A DNA stretch of 64,000 nucleotides from Istiophorus platypterus. Taxonomy: Eukaryota > Chordata > Actinopteri > Istiophoriformes > Istiophoridae. Position 1 is the stretch's first letter; every line of letters starts with the position of its first letter. The stretch spans positions 20,710,695 through 20,774,694 of the forward strand of contig CM029129.1 of assembly GCA_016859345.1 (NCBI GenBank), given 5' to 3'. Shown here piece by piece: positions 25,222 to 39,275 of this stretch. Below the pieces are notes generated by a model. It was not told where the DNA came from. It made no database searches and was given only the letters and a program-made list of their open reading frames with translations. The translations under genes and the position numbers were made by a program.

Positions 25222-25828
25222 CGCCATTAACCACTACATCAGTCACGCGCGTACAGTGTTTGCCCGTCGTCCTGTGTACTTTTCTTTTTATAACACAGCT
25301 TCAATTTCCCAAGCTACCGAAGCTCAATCAGCGTTTCCGCGGAATACGTATCCAGCAAGGTCGTCTCCGGCCGCGCCGCGGAAACTTGGCGGCCGCGGGA
25401 CCCGCCTCCGCCTCTGCAGTGTCAATAGTCCCCGGTCCGATGCGTCGCTATCTACACTTGTTGATACGTGAGCTGCTCTGAGCCGCGAATGCAGCTCGCT
25501 CATTAAAAAGCCTCCTTTTTCTTTCTTCCGGCTCCGCGTGACGCCAGGTCGTACGCGGAATCGTCTCCCATTGATGCCGTCATCTTCTCCCTTAGTGGAG
25601 TTCGGCGTGCAGGCACCTCACCGGGGAGGGGGGGGTCATCTCAGGCAACGGTTGCATTAAAATGAAACGGAGGTTATTAATTACGGCCTAATCAAGTCAG
25701 GTTCAACGGGTAGATACTGTAATCAAAGGTCCCCTATAATTCAAACGCGGGATGATATTTACAGTATGGGGGGGGGGGTTGGTATGAAATATTCATCATT
25801 TGATTAACAAACGTAATAATATAACAGA

Positions 25829-25912
25829 GGGCCGCGCTCCGTCATTTTACGACGATTAAATTATTTGTCTTAATTAAATCGTCGTAAAATGATAGATGGG
25901 CGCGTGCGGCCC
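25829..25912. repeat. 84-bp imperfect inverted repeat (hairpin)
   Basis: Arms 25842-25863 and 25871-25892 pair at 21 of 22 positions around a 7-nt spacer (TTTGTCT). An outer pair, GGGCCGC at 25829 and GCGGCCC at 25906, is also complementary, with unpaired sequence between the two stems. The inner arms are TCATTTTACGACGATT and its complement. I recognise no transposon family or miRNA in it. Confidence 0.85.
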
Positions 25913-28900
25913 CACGTTGGCGGTTCGGTCACGCGTTGGTCCGCCGCCCGCGGTGAACTGCGAGAGTCCCCATCTTGACCTCAGCGCTGTTTAAAAAAGA
26001 GAAAAAGGGAGAAAAAGAGCCGTCAGAAGTTAATATTTCTCCAAGTAAAAGAATGAATGAGACAGGTTGGAGTCGGCTTCATTTTTCAGAATGAATAAAA
26101 AAAACAAAATCAAACACAAAAAAACCCAAGAGTGGTAATAAAAAGTCAAATAATGTAAACAGATATTATCCAGGTTCAACAGGCAGGGAAACGCGTGTTC
26201 TGATGAGCGCGGGGGCCTCGCGGCAGCATCGTGCCTTTAGAGCCGGACCCGCGCTTCTCGGGTTGTAGGTTTCACGAGCTATTTGTTTCCTAATGGGAAG
26301 AGGTGGAACTGGAGCATAGAAGCCCTCAAGAGAGACATGGGTGTTATAAAAAAAAAAAAGAAGCAGAAGAAGAACCTTGGAAAAGAGCAGCAGACGAATC
26401 TTCGCCGCCGCAGTGTAGAGATGCTTCTTTTTTCACGGGTGCCTGCCAGGAACCGGAGACGAGAAAAAATCGTGAAAAACCCACCAGAGTTCGTCGCGTT
26501 TGAGGCCGTGGTCGGCTTTAGCGAGTTTGGATCCTCCTTTCAAATATTAAAAAAGAACGAACCTCATCACGCTAATGCGGCGCTAACGCGACGCGAAAGC
26601 GGCGTCCCTCACAGTGGTGAGAATAACCGCGGATTTTTGCGGATCTTTTCCGGGCTTTTAGTAAATTCCTAAGTGGGCGTTTCCTCTGAGAAATGAAACG
26701 CTGGACAGCCACCGGCCTTTAGCCTCCTCCGCTCGTGATGAGGGTTTTAAACCTCTGTGACTCTCAGATACAAGTAGCAACGTGGAGACCGAGACCAGGT
26801 TTTTGTTTGTTTGTGCAACGCTGACATTTTTCCCTCCGTCATTAACGTTGCCTTCGGAGATTTTCCAAATGTCAGTTTTCAAGGTTCCCTTTTTTTTTTC
26901 TTTAATTAACCATTGTGTTTAGAAATATGTGACAAGAGCAGCAGCTGCTCTACAGCCTTACAACGCGTCTTACAGACTTACATCTCCGCCGCACAAAGGC
27001 GAACGACGCGCGCTCTGTGGGCGACACGAGCGTTTCAATCAAGGAGGAAACGCGGTGCTATTCGGCCGCCGCCCCCCCCAACATCAGGCCAGATGTGCTT
27101 ACGGAAAGCATCTGCATCCGACCGGCTCACCGCGGCTACGTCTTCTCTCACCGTTACCAACAATGTTTAAAACTGATCCGATGACACAAAAAGAGAAAGG
27201 AACTAATGTCCTCATTATGTCACAGAGGACATAATAACGCTGGAGCGCTTCGCAGCAGAGACAGCAGTAACCTCCGCGGCTGCCGAACGCGAAAAAAGTT
27301 GCCCTGGAAATGTTTTAATTTGCAGCAGCGGGAGGGAAAGTACAGGGAGGACATGAATGCAGGAGGAAGCTCGCGTGTCTCCCGCGGGGGGAGGGAGTAA
27401 GTGTCCGCGGACCGCCGGCTCGGCCCATCCTCAATATTCCCTCCCTTTTCCCCGGGTGCGCCCCACGCCGCCGCTGCCGCCGTCGCACGGCTGTGCCGGA
27501 AATCGCGGGCAATTTCCCCTCTAAAGTGTAATCCACACTGGCACCGAGTTCACTTGAAAGCAACTTTTATCCGCGGCATTTCTGATTAGTCAGCCCGCTG
27601 AGGACAGTTTGTCCGCCTGCTGTAAGCTTCAGATTAGTGCTGCAGCAGCGCCTGCACACCGCTGACTCTCCAGTCTGCTGCGAACCCCCCACCCCCACCC
27701 CCCTCCAGATAAGGTGGTGTAACCTCACAGAGGGTAAGTGACGGTGCATTTGGACGCTCCAACCTCGCGGAGGCAGGAGTTATCGTTTCCGTCACCGGGG
27801 AAAATTGGCCACGAACATCCACCGATGTCCGATGGCAAACCACTGGTTGAAGCATCAGCATATCCTCTGTTTATCTCCACCGTTTACGACGACAGGCGAA
27901 AAATCGGGGGCAACAGTAACAGCTCTGTCGAGTGCCGACCTCCTGGGAGCGCTCCCCCAGGAGGGACCCCGTCGTCGCCGGCGGTCCATCCCGCGTTCCG
28001 CGTGCCACGCTCCGCGTTCCGCGTTCCGCAGCCGGTGCCTCTCGCTTTCGGAGGCGACTCCGCTCGCTGTTGAAACGCTCTCCGATAAGCGCCAGGCGCG
28101 GTTATCCGCGGAGGGAAAATGCATTTCCGCGACACGGAGAATATCTCGGATGCTTTTCAGGGGTTAATTCCAGTTCTGTATCGTGGACCCAGACTAAATT
28201 ATATGTTCGCGAAGTTTAAAAAAAAGTAATTTCCTTTTTTTTTCGGTGACATAATAACGTTATCACTTTTACCCTGTAAATATTCAATTTGAAGCAACTG
28301 AGGTGAGGTTTTAATAAAGGTTTGAACTCGTTTCAGGTTATGCGATATGCCAGAGAAGAAGGGGCCCGATGCGATTTCTACAATGTGCAGCTTTTTAAAG
28401 GCTGTTAGCCAGTATGAGATTATTATTATTATTATTATTATTATGATTTTTGTTCCGCTGCAGTAGGAAACATAACCTGCAGATAAAGTCAGTCTAACCA
28501 AAGAACAATTTTCCTTTTTTCCTTTTTTGGGAGAAACCGAAGCCGAGCGCCGTCGCTTGAACCGTTTCGCCGTCGCTCGTCTTCACAGATGCGAACAAGG
28601 GAGCCTGACTCACGATCACGTCCCCAAACTACGACTCGGAACACTTTTGCGTACAAAATTGTTTTTGCAGCTTAGAAAAGAACCAAGTAATAAAATCGCT
28701 CACACTTGCCTTTGAGATGTGAAATCACTAATTTGCCTGTTGACGGCTCCAGAGAATCTGCGTCTGTTACGACGCGTCGGCAGGTTTTCGCTGTTGCTGC
28801 GTCGCCGTATCTCAGCGATCGCTTTGAAACGTTCATCGTTTTACGTTATGTAATTATCATGAAGCTTCTAAAATAAAGCTTCTAAATAAATTTGGATTGG

Positions 28901-31007
28901 TCTTTTAAACTTGTCCCAGCCGCTGTCGCTCGCGAGTCAAACGCTCGAGAAACATTCAGCGGCTGAAGACGCATTGACGCCTGAAAGAGACGCTAATGAA
29001 TCTGTACGATAAGAAGACGGGAGGATGCCGCGGTGCCACCCCCCCCCCCCCTCGCCGCCGCCGCCCAAAGACCGTTCTCCCGCTCTGTCTTTCTTCCCTG
29101 GAAGATATTTCCAAACGAGTGAGCTCAGACCACAGCTGCCTCTCTGATGCATTAATCACTTGGCACACACACACACACACACACACTCACACACTGGGTC
29201 GACCGGCGTAGTAGAGGCCTGCATCTCCGCCGCGTAATGTCGGCGCGTGGCGGCAAAAACGCGCCGCCAAAGCATCCGCCCGCCACTCAAGTCATCTTGA
29301 CTCTTTATGCTACGTCGCCAACCCCCCCCCCCCCCAATCCAGCCATGGAACCCACATGACTCCATTTTCCTCATCGTTAGCAACACCAACCAGCAGCCAC
29401 GTCCCCCCCGTCCCCCCGTCCCCACCGCCTCCCTCGCCGCTCCTCTGTTTACTCCTTGATTTCTTCATTCCAATCCAGCCAGTAACCTCCCCGTTCCTCC
29501 TCCGAGCGGCGAGGGGGGGGTCGCGTTCAGAGCAACGTGCCCAGTTTTACGTAACTGTCCCGTAGGAAACGAGCGGAGGATGTTACACGTCCTGACAGCG
29601 AAGGGGAGTTGATTGGAAACGAGGCGTCGGCGGGTGAAGTGATATTGAAGGAAGGAAAATGAAATAAAACAAAGATGACGGAGCATCGGAAAAACAGGAG
29701 TAATATTCCGAGAGGGGAAAAAAAACTAAAAACTTTTTACGCCACTTTTACAAGAAAAAGAAAAAAAAAAGTTTGGTTTAATTTTCACAAGCTTGAATTA
29801 ACCTCATTGCACCAAAGACCCCCCCCCCCCCCCAGGGGCCTTCAATGCCCCTGATGGGCCGTCGGACATACGGGCTCCTCTTGGTTATAGCAATAAAACT
29901 GCAAACCCTCAGTGTGTAATGAGACTAAACTTAAACTTTCAGCGTCACTTGCAGCTGCACTGACAAAGAATCATAAATCTTTCTTTTTATTAGCAGTGGA
30001 CCGGATGACTTGGTATAATGAGAGAGTCGCGTCCTGTAGCGATGAAGCTGCAGAGTTCTCACCCAACCGCTGCACTTTTCAAGCCTCTTCTTTTCTTTTC
30101 TTTTTGTTCTTTTTTCTTTCTCCTTCCGACCAGAGAACGCTGCTCTCGTCAGCCTCGTTCTCCAGCCGCATCACGGCGGCTGAAAGGTCTCCGTCAAAGC
30201 CACCGTGAGCCGCCGGCGCCGTTCCCGCCTCCGGTCCGAGGCGAGGTCGGCGAGGGAACTCCCACGCGCCTCGTCGCCAAAGAGGCGGTGCCGGAACAGG
30301 TGCCTGACTCGAGCTTTCAGTCGTTCAGTTGGGTTTTCCTCAAATTTACGACAGCGACTGGGGTGAAATCGGAACCACGTTCGTCACATTTGCTTTTCCA
30401 TCGGGGTCGTGTTCAAGTACCACACCGACGTCGGGACGATTTGCGCGGCGGCACCTCGACCTCGTCGCCCGGATCCGTGAGCCGGGGTTCACGCCTCCGG
30501 TTTTTGGTCTGCGATCCCAGTGGGTCGGAGAAGCGATCCGCCAGTCGTAACCTCGTAACCTCGCAACCGGGATTAGGGGCCGTGGATCAACCTACGGAGA
30601 TATATTAAGAAAAAACCCTCATATTACTACTTTTACTAATGAAACTGCCACAATCAACCCCTGTAGCGGAATCTGTTCTAAATGAAAAAGACGATTGACA
30701 GAGAGGAAAGTTCAGTCAGAGCAGAATAATTATACTGGCCAGAATAAAACAAATCAAAAATCAATCACGGTGAACGCTGCAGCCTCCAGGGGGCGCTAGG
30801 GAGGGCGTTGTCACCCGGGTTTAGTATCGCCTAGAGGAAACTGTCTCGCATTTTTCTGGAAATCCGTTTAGTTACCGGACATGTTTGCAACGACACAAAA
30901 AAAAACCTGCCGTGTAACAGCTGCGATTGTATTTGTCAATAATTGCTCCATAACTGCTTGATTTTCCCAAAGACCCTCATTTACATTATAGCAACGCTGG
31001 ACTAAAT

Positions 31008-31009
<2 letters not shown>

Positions 31010-31087
<78 letters not shown>
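31010..31087. repeat. (TA)38 microsatellite
   Basis: A pure TA dinucleotide array of about 78 bp, itself a perfect palindrome and able to extrude as a cruciform. Confidence 0.97.
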
Positions 31088-31090
<3 letters not shown>

Positions 31091-33611
31091 GTCTCCAGGC
31101 ACCGCAGCTCCCATTAGCTAATGAGATTATTTGCACGTTGCTGCGGCGCCCACTGCAAATGTCCGTGTAACTTCCCGTACGCGCTTTTAAATAGCTGCAA
31201 ATTACGGTGGAACAAGTTGGCGAGAGAGAAACACAGTAGCACCGGGCGGCTGGACACGGTGCCGCTTTGTGCAAATTATCGCAAACAAACTGCAAAACAG
31301 CGGGTGAACTCGGAGCTGTATAGTCGGCCGCCGAGATATAGAGATATATATATAATTTCTTTAATTTGATGGCATTGCTGAAAGTTTTGCTTTGCGCTCA
31401 TTAGGCTCAGCGACGGCGTTTTTTTTGGGGGGGGGGCGTTGCCGCGGAGCTCCGCGTTTCACCGTCCGGACTCGCTCTTCCATGGGGCGAGATTTCAGTC
31501 GGCCCAGTTGCTTTGGAGATGTGGGAAACGGCGCTCAAGTCTTTGAGGACATTAAGTCTCTCATTAGGTTTCTAGAGCTGCTTTAGCGGTTACTCATCAC
31601 CGCCCTGCGTCTCCCTGACGCTTTAAAGTGAAGGGAGTTTATTAGCGATTCGGTCAGATGCATTATCTTACATTTAAACAGGTCTCAGATGGGGTGGGGG
31701 GGGGGGGTCTCCTATCACCAGCTTTAGCTTTGGTCTGTTATAATTTACCGGGGTTGAATAATGTGACGTTGGCGCTGAGAAAAGAAACTGTCATCGCATC
31801 CTGACGCCAACAGACGGCGGCAGATTTTTCGAGCGAGGGCTCGAAGGCGCGGACGGAGGCGGACGGGCGATGACGGGCGACGACGCCCGCACGGGGGGGG
31901 GGGGGGGGGGGGGGTGTAACTGAGTGGTACAAAAGCGTCGTGAATCTCACGCTGTGGTGGGACGCCCGCGGGAGGCGTGGACCGACTCGTTAGGACGCCG
32001 CTCGACGCCACCATCATGCAAACACCCGTCGGGGGAACCTCCGTGGGGGGAGCGGCGCCGAGAGACACCGACGCTGCTCCGGCGGACGATGGCGTCCCAA
32101 CACGTTAACAAGGACCTTTTATGTTGGACCATTAATTTATCCCTCGTCCGCACAGCTCATGGTCTCAGCTCCTTTACGTCCGTGGGGGGGTTGAGTTACA
32201 GAAGCATTTTACAGCCACAAAGAAAAGATGTGCCCATAATTGTAGATAACACTTATCACAGCAATGACAAATATTCATTAAAGTTTTAAAAAGTGTTAAT
32301 TTTCTATTAAAACAACATCTTTTATAGAGACATCTGTTTTCTTACCACGTTTTAACGATGTACTTGCGTCTTGGTCACGGAGGGAACCCGAATGTTCAAG
32401 TGGGCGCTGAAAAATGTTTAAAAATAAAAACAATAATGTGACGCTGCACAGAAAAACCCTTTTAATCGTTCAGCGATACGAGGCCACGCCGTCGGGGGGG
32501 GGGGGGGGCGTCGACCGCCTCTGAAACGGGATTAATTTACTCCCCTTCGGGATTATGAATTCCGGGGTAAAGGAAGAAATGAACTGCGGTTCTTTTATTT
32601 TGGCTTCCTGACAAAGCGCTCGGCGGTTATCTCGTGATGCATTGATACGCGCCGCCCACCCGGGCTTCGCTGTTCACTAACACTCATAAACGCATCAAAC
32701 GCCACAGAAAAGCATCAGTGATGGAACAATACAAGTTGGAGAGCACCTCTGTAGTTACTCAACAAAAACTATAACAAAAGAAAAAGAGCAGGCTTGTGAT
32801 GGAAAACGGATAAAACTGATTTTATTTTTTTATTTTTAGTCCATTATGTTTACCACGCAAACACACACACACACACACGCGCGCGCTCTATAAGATGCAA
32901 TATCCTCTCTTTAGACTATAACTGGATCTTTTTCATTTTTATAGCTACATATATAGTATTTATGTTTATTTAAAACTGGCGAACCCACTTCTCTTGATAG
33001 AGTCTCATTTTGGATGATGGCTGTGACCCGCTAGGTCGCCTTTATATTCGGTACCAGCTATCTGCCGCGTTGACCCGGGAGCAGCGACGGCCCGCCGGCG
33101 CCGCGATCGGGACCCAGAGTAGCAGTCCGTAATCGGCGGCATTTCTGGCCGTCACTTCTCTGGGCTTTTCTCTACGAAAGGTCGCGGGACGGCGCCCGGA
33201 CGCCCCCCCACCTCTTCCCCGCTGCCCCTGGCCGCCGGTCGGCTCCAATGACGCGGCGTCCGCACGGCGAGCGGCCGTTGTTCAGTTCACGGAGACTGTT
33301 TGTCGAACTGATCCAAGACCCAACTGTGCAGACGACCCGGAGTTACACTTAGTTTGGCAGATCTCATATATATAAAGGCCAGGCTCAATTTGAAGGTCTG
33401 CTGTATCCCCCCCCCGCCCGCCCCCGCCCACCACCTCATACATATCTACTGCATCATTACTGCGAACTGCCTGTATCCATTATTATGGTAACTAATACCC
33501 CGAGAGAAAAGTTACCGAGAAATCAGCTCCTTGCAGCCGACGCGGACACATACAATCAGACGTGCTCATACGAATCTGTGAAAACACGCAATCAGGCAGG
33601 ACTGACCGCAG

Positions 33612-33653
<42 letters not shown>

Positions 33654-33661
33654 AAACACAT
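33612..33661. repeat. (CA)n microsatellite
   Basis: A CA array with two CAAACA interruptions at the right end. Confidence 0.95.
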
Positions 33662-36600
33662 ACAGTATAAACACTCTGGCCCACGGCACAAGATATTTGC
33701 CATTTTACCAGCAGGCGGAACAATAACAAAAAAAAAGAAAGAAAGAGAAGAAAAACGATTGTAAGCTGTTCACCGAGCCTGTGCTCAGTGAACAGATGTT
33801 CCTCGAAAATGTCAAAGGGAAATTAATATCTCTCAACCGGCCGCGGTGATCGCACGCAGCCGAGAGCGGGGCGGCGCGCAAATGTTAAGCGCGTAGATTA
33901 AGACAACGCAGCGCAATGTACACGATTACTGTATGTTGCATCATGTTCCCGTTTTAAGACGGGCTATGAATAAATGCATGTTTAACAGTAGATAGGATGA
34001 AAAATGCAGCACCGGCGCTATTACTGCTAATAACACCGCAGGGACGGCCGGTTGAGTTAAAGACACGTCGACGGATGGGTGTCTGGGATAATATTTAACA
34101 TTTCCAGTGCTGCGTTGTGTGCGGAGCAAAAACCTACAAACAAAGCCTCGTTCGCTCGCCGACGCAGCCGCGGTTACGCTGGTGCAACAGTTGGTTCAGT
34201 TTCCTGTCAGGGCGACAACCTGGGCGCGCCGTCATCTCTTACCGGGTCGAATGGGGAAACACGCGGCTCCGAGCCGTTTTTTGGGGTTCTGGGGTTTTAT
34301 TTCCGTCCTTTCTTTCCTTCTTTTCCTTCCCGGTCTTTTGCGAATCCGAGCCTCAGGCTAACATTTCACAGCGCCGGTCGGAGCGTCATTGTCTGACAAG
34401 TTTAATCAGGGATTTGCGGCGCAGACTTTTTCGACATGTATGGCCGAGGGCTGAAATCCGGCCCCCTTCCGTCGCCACGGGCCAAATACAGACAGGTGAC
34501 AAATTAAAGGAAAAGGCCGACATCAGACGTCTCCTGGAGGCGTCGGGCCGCCGCAGGCCGCCGGGACGGCGCCGGTGTGGCTTGGCGTCGGACCTCCAGC
34601 GTCCCCGGACTCTTGGGGGACGGAGACACCGGAAGATAATCCCTCATTTGGTGTCTCGATCACTCGAGAGCGCTTCCTAACGTGGTGTTTCAGCTGGGTT
34701 GAGATCTTGTGACTGAAACGACTGTGGCATATTATTCACATCATTTTCATTCTCATGAATCCGTTGGGGAATTGGCCTCCCGCCAGAAATGTCAGAGCTA
34801 CATGACACTGATAAGATGCACTTTAACAAATGTACCCTTATCTACCAACAGTGGCAGACTTAAATCCGGCAAACAAAGTTTTCATTTAAAGGGTCTCCAA
34901 TAAGGGGGGGGGCAGTTGGTCAGTTTTCAGCCGCCACCGCCGACGTTGCCGCCGGTGACGATCATGCAACCAACCCAAAAAAAAACGACCCCAGACTTGG
35001 CGCTTATTCGTATTTTCCGTCTCGGTCGACTCCCCCGAGTTTGACTTCCAAGGTCGAATTTATAGCCGCGTTCGGTCGCCATCACCCAGCGACAAGTCTC
35101 CAGTCATTAGTCTGCCCCGTAATCGGATAGAATTGTGCAGCAGCTGCTGTGGTTTCTGACTGTGTAGCCAGAGAATATTAGGGCCAATAAAGCAGTGATT
35201 TATCCCTTTTTTTCCTCCAGACCGTACAGTGCAGAGTCTCCTGCTCCAGACTGATGCAGATTGATGCTGCTACCCCGAGTTTCCAGGCAGTATAGCTCAT
35301 ATTGCTTGGGAGATTGGAAAGATGTGCACTTCAAAGCTTTGCTGAATACTAACACAGCTGAGGGGCTGAGCTAGATACAGTTTCCCATGGTGCCTCTGAC
35401 TGGTTGGTATTGATATCTGTGTTTGATTTAGCTTTTTATTTTTTTTCTTCGACTGTTTGCTCGGGGTCCGCCGTCGGACCCTCGGCCTCCTCGTCCGTCC
35501 GCCGGATAAATGGACGGCGATCGCATTTTGCGTGCGGATGCGCAATCTCATAGGGAAATTAAGTGACGGATTTAAACATTTGGAGGAAATGTAGTAAGTG
35601 CAGCTCAGGCTGGAAATCATATTACTCCCACCATCTCTGATGTGCCATTATCATGCTGTCTATTTCAGATCGGAGAGGTTGTCCCGTGCTGCGGCGGCGG
35701 CGGCGAACTGTTGACAGTAACTAAAAGCCTCCGTGCGAGACGCTCGTCGGAGGGAAGCGTCTCGTTAGCCCCCGTCCTCGCGCCCCCGAGTCGGTTAACT
35801 CGACGCTCGAGCACTTGTCACCCCTGTTCATGTCGCCGTCCGTCTCCCTCAGCTGCGTCTGCGCCGCCTCTCCCGGGTGGCGGCGAAGCCCGAAGTGAAT
35901 GCGGATGTTAACGCATTTAAAGAAACATCAGCGCCAGGAAGCAGCCTGTGATTTACGGGGGGATACAGCTGTTGTTTTCAGTTTTCAGGTGCTCACAGCG
36001 TCTTGTCCTGGTCGGGACGGACACGACACGGTCACGTCCAACCAGCTGCTTTTGTTTTTGTGGTTATTCACTTATTGTCGTGTCTGAAGTTTACAAAAAG
36101 AAGTTATTGGGACTTTACACAAGCTTTTACCCCAAAAAAGGGTTTTAATAAATGAAGGAAACATCAATTTCTGTTCTGTCTCTATTCTCGCTTCTTGATG
36201 TGATGAAGAATATTCAGTTATTCAGAAAATTAAATAAAATTTCAGTGATTATAAGGTTATTTACCAAAAGCCCCCGACCCCATCATTAGGGTGTAGCTCC
36301 ATTTATTTAACTCTACTATAGTTTTCAAAGGAGGAATCACTTAACTGAGCAAAGGCTTCGGAAGGTAAAATAATTACTGGCGACATCGAGATTTGCTCGG
36401 TCATAATCAATGTCAATTAGAAAAATGTCATAATTTCCAATAATCGAGCGAAAAAAACAAACAGAGTAAAAATCACTATGCTGCTGTGTTTATCTCCATG
36501 ACTAAGAACCATCCAGGTCCCACCTGATGATAATGAAAATGTTTACTTTGGATCCACCGCGATGGATCGCGTAACTCGAGAAAGCGCGGAGAGTCCGCTG

Positions 36601-39171
36601 CTTAATTTTAATAACAGCCAGAAATGAATGGAAGCCAGCGCGGCATCTCGCCGAAGGTTTTCCACGGGTCGTTAACAATAGACAACGGTCTGCAGAGGTT
36701 GGCGCGGTGGAAGAAGCTTTGACCCACTTTTCCTTAGCCACACTGGCCCCATGGCAAATGCCCCCCCCCCCAAGACATTGATGCCACATGCAAAAAGAAA
36801 GAAAGAAAGAAATGAAAATTTAAATGTTACATAAAAGATCTCCAGGTTGCGGATTTTAAGCAGCCTTCGGCCGCTACGATGTCAGGCGCTACCCCTGGAC
36901 GGCGCCCTAGGAGGCCGCGGCACACGGTTGCTGTTGGCCATTCATTAGCATAAAGCGCCCCCCCCCCGGTACCGTCTCCCTGCACGTCAGGGTTGTTTAC
37001 TTAGCACAACAGGCACAATTAAGCAGCTGACAGGGCAGCCGCCGTTTGAAGTCCTTCCCTACGCCCTCGCTGGCTTCCAGCACCGGCTTAGCAGACACCT
37101 TGCGGCAACGTCCCCGCTGCTGCCTTGTAACCTTCAGCGGACGCCTTGAAATGCGTGTTTGCAGTGTGTGAGCGTAGCGCCGCTGCCAGATGCCCGGCCT
37201 GCCCCCCGCCACCCCCCCACCCCGCCCCGCGCCCACCCCAGCACATCTTTACAAAACTTAGGTGCGGCCGTGAATATTAAAGACGGCGGGGTTCATTTAT
37301 TTAGGGCTGCATTCGGGCCACCGAGGGATGCTGATTTGAATCTCTTTGTTAAGCTGTCTATCCTTATCTGTCAGCATCAGAGGATGCAACCCCCCCCACC
37401 CCCACCCCCCCACACCTCATCCTCCTTGTCTCCTAAATGGCAGGGATATTTAGAGGTGCTTGACAACTGAGGCATGTAAATTAGCAGTTGATGTTTCCTG
37501 CGTTCTCTCAGTTTTCTTTCGCTTCGCGCCCCCCGATCTCCACCCCTGAGTCGGTCCTTTTAGCCTCTCTGGGAAAGATGCATTTGTGATGCTATTTTCG
37601 TAACTATGTAGGAGGAAAGTATAAGGGTAATTATGAAGACTTTATCCATATTTTTTTCCCTCTAAACCTCAATTAAAAGCTTGGCAAAACGGCAGCCTCT
37701 CTGTAAGATCTGGTGCAGTCCAGGCCAGTGATATTAGCGGTGCACACTTTGTTATGTAGCCCTGCATCTCGCCGTGAAAGGGGAAACGTAGATAAACATA
37801 TTTTTCAGGGCATTGTGAGCAGGGCTCGTTTAAAATTTGATGCAATTTCAATGATTATAAAAGTAATTTACAACCCAATTTGTGAGTTGTAGCGTCGCGT
37901 TGAAGCACCTGTTTATAATAACTGCCACATTCATTGCGTGTGATGATGGTGCGATGTGATCCTTTTCCAAATTAAAACGTATCAAAAGCGGCGTTGGGCA
38001 GCGGGCACTGAACCGGCTGGCGGCTCCTTCCTGCCGACAGCATCAAAGCGCGGGACTGGTGCACAATGTCTGTCTCAGATTACAAAATATCTGGCTGGAA
38101 ATTGGCCGGTCTGATGTGCGTCGGGTTGGCAGAGACGGAAATGAACATCCAGCTCAAAAACGGGCGGTTTCATCACGGACAATGTGCCGTTGTCACGTGT
38201 TGCGACCTGTCTTCTCTGTTTCCTTTCTCCGTCGTCTCTTAAACCTATTGCGTTCCTGCGGACGCACCTGATGTTCAACCCAGGCCCCTCCCTGTCCTGA
38301 CGGCGGTCTTCGGACCGGGATATCATGACGTCCGATCCCGGCTTTGGGGACAGTTTTTTCGAGGGCGTTAGCACAACGCGGGGCCTTGAAGTCGTAGAGT
38401 AGGTGCATAATTGCGTCCTTTTCGGTCCGGCGCGGTTCCTGCGGCGGCCCGCTGCCGGCTTCCTCCTTGATAAGATGTAGACAAGCTTTTGGGCAGAACA
38501 GTCACAAATAGCATAAACATTTCAGATACACTTAGTTGATTTCCTAAATCGGTGATTTGATTTTGTCTGTGTTTGTCCGTGTAGCCTAGAGCGCGTGTGT
38601 GAATGTGTGAGCATTAAAATCTCGCGCTTGGGACCGAAATAACTATCAGCCACGACTGGCGAGCTGCCAAGCGACGGCTTCGAAGCAATAATTTAAAATA
38701 AACCAAAGCCACTCAAGCCTCGCCGCCACCAGCCCCCAACAATGGATGCAACCCCAAAGCAAAGTCTGCGATGTTATTACTGTAGTTTCTCAAATCAAAG
38801 CAACACAGAGCTAGAAAGAATCCATTTTTCATTCTTCAGGCGGAGATATTGTTTGTGAAACAAGGAAGTGAGGCAGTCTAAGTGGCGGCTGATGACAGAT
38901 GACGGCCGTGACCGATTCTTCTCGGCCCACGGGCGTGTTGAGCAGTTTCCCCGGCCGCTCGCTTCTATTTATTCCCGTGGACGCACATTAAGGGGTCCGG
39001 TCCGCCGCCTGCTGTATGTTGCCGCTTGTTAGACGTCATGTTGGGCCGGAACGCATCGTCAACAAAGGAGCTCTCTGCATTTTGAAAGAAAAATAAAAAG
39101 TACTTACAATTGTGACCATATATTCCCGTGTTGGACACGGTCGAGGTTCTCCTGTAATCAGTGAGAAATAA

Positions 39172-39275
39172 GACCCCTGACCCTGACCCCTGACCCTGAC
39201 TCGACCCCGACCTGACCCCGACCTGACCCCGATCTGACCCCGATCTGACCCCGACCCCGACCTGACCCCGACCCT
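39172..39275. repeat. GACCCCGACCTGACC minisatellite
   Basis: About 100 bp of units such as TGACCCCGACC and CTGACCCCGAT. It is close in motif to the larger array at 24190-24662, suggesting a common origin or a shared mutational bias. It lies about 500 bp upstream of exon 2. Confidence 0.9.
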
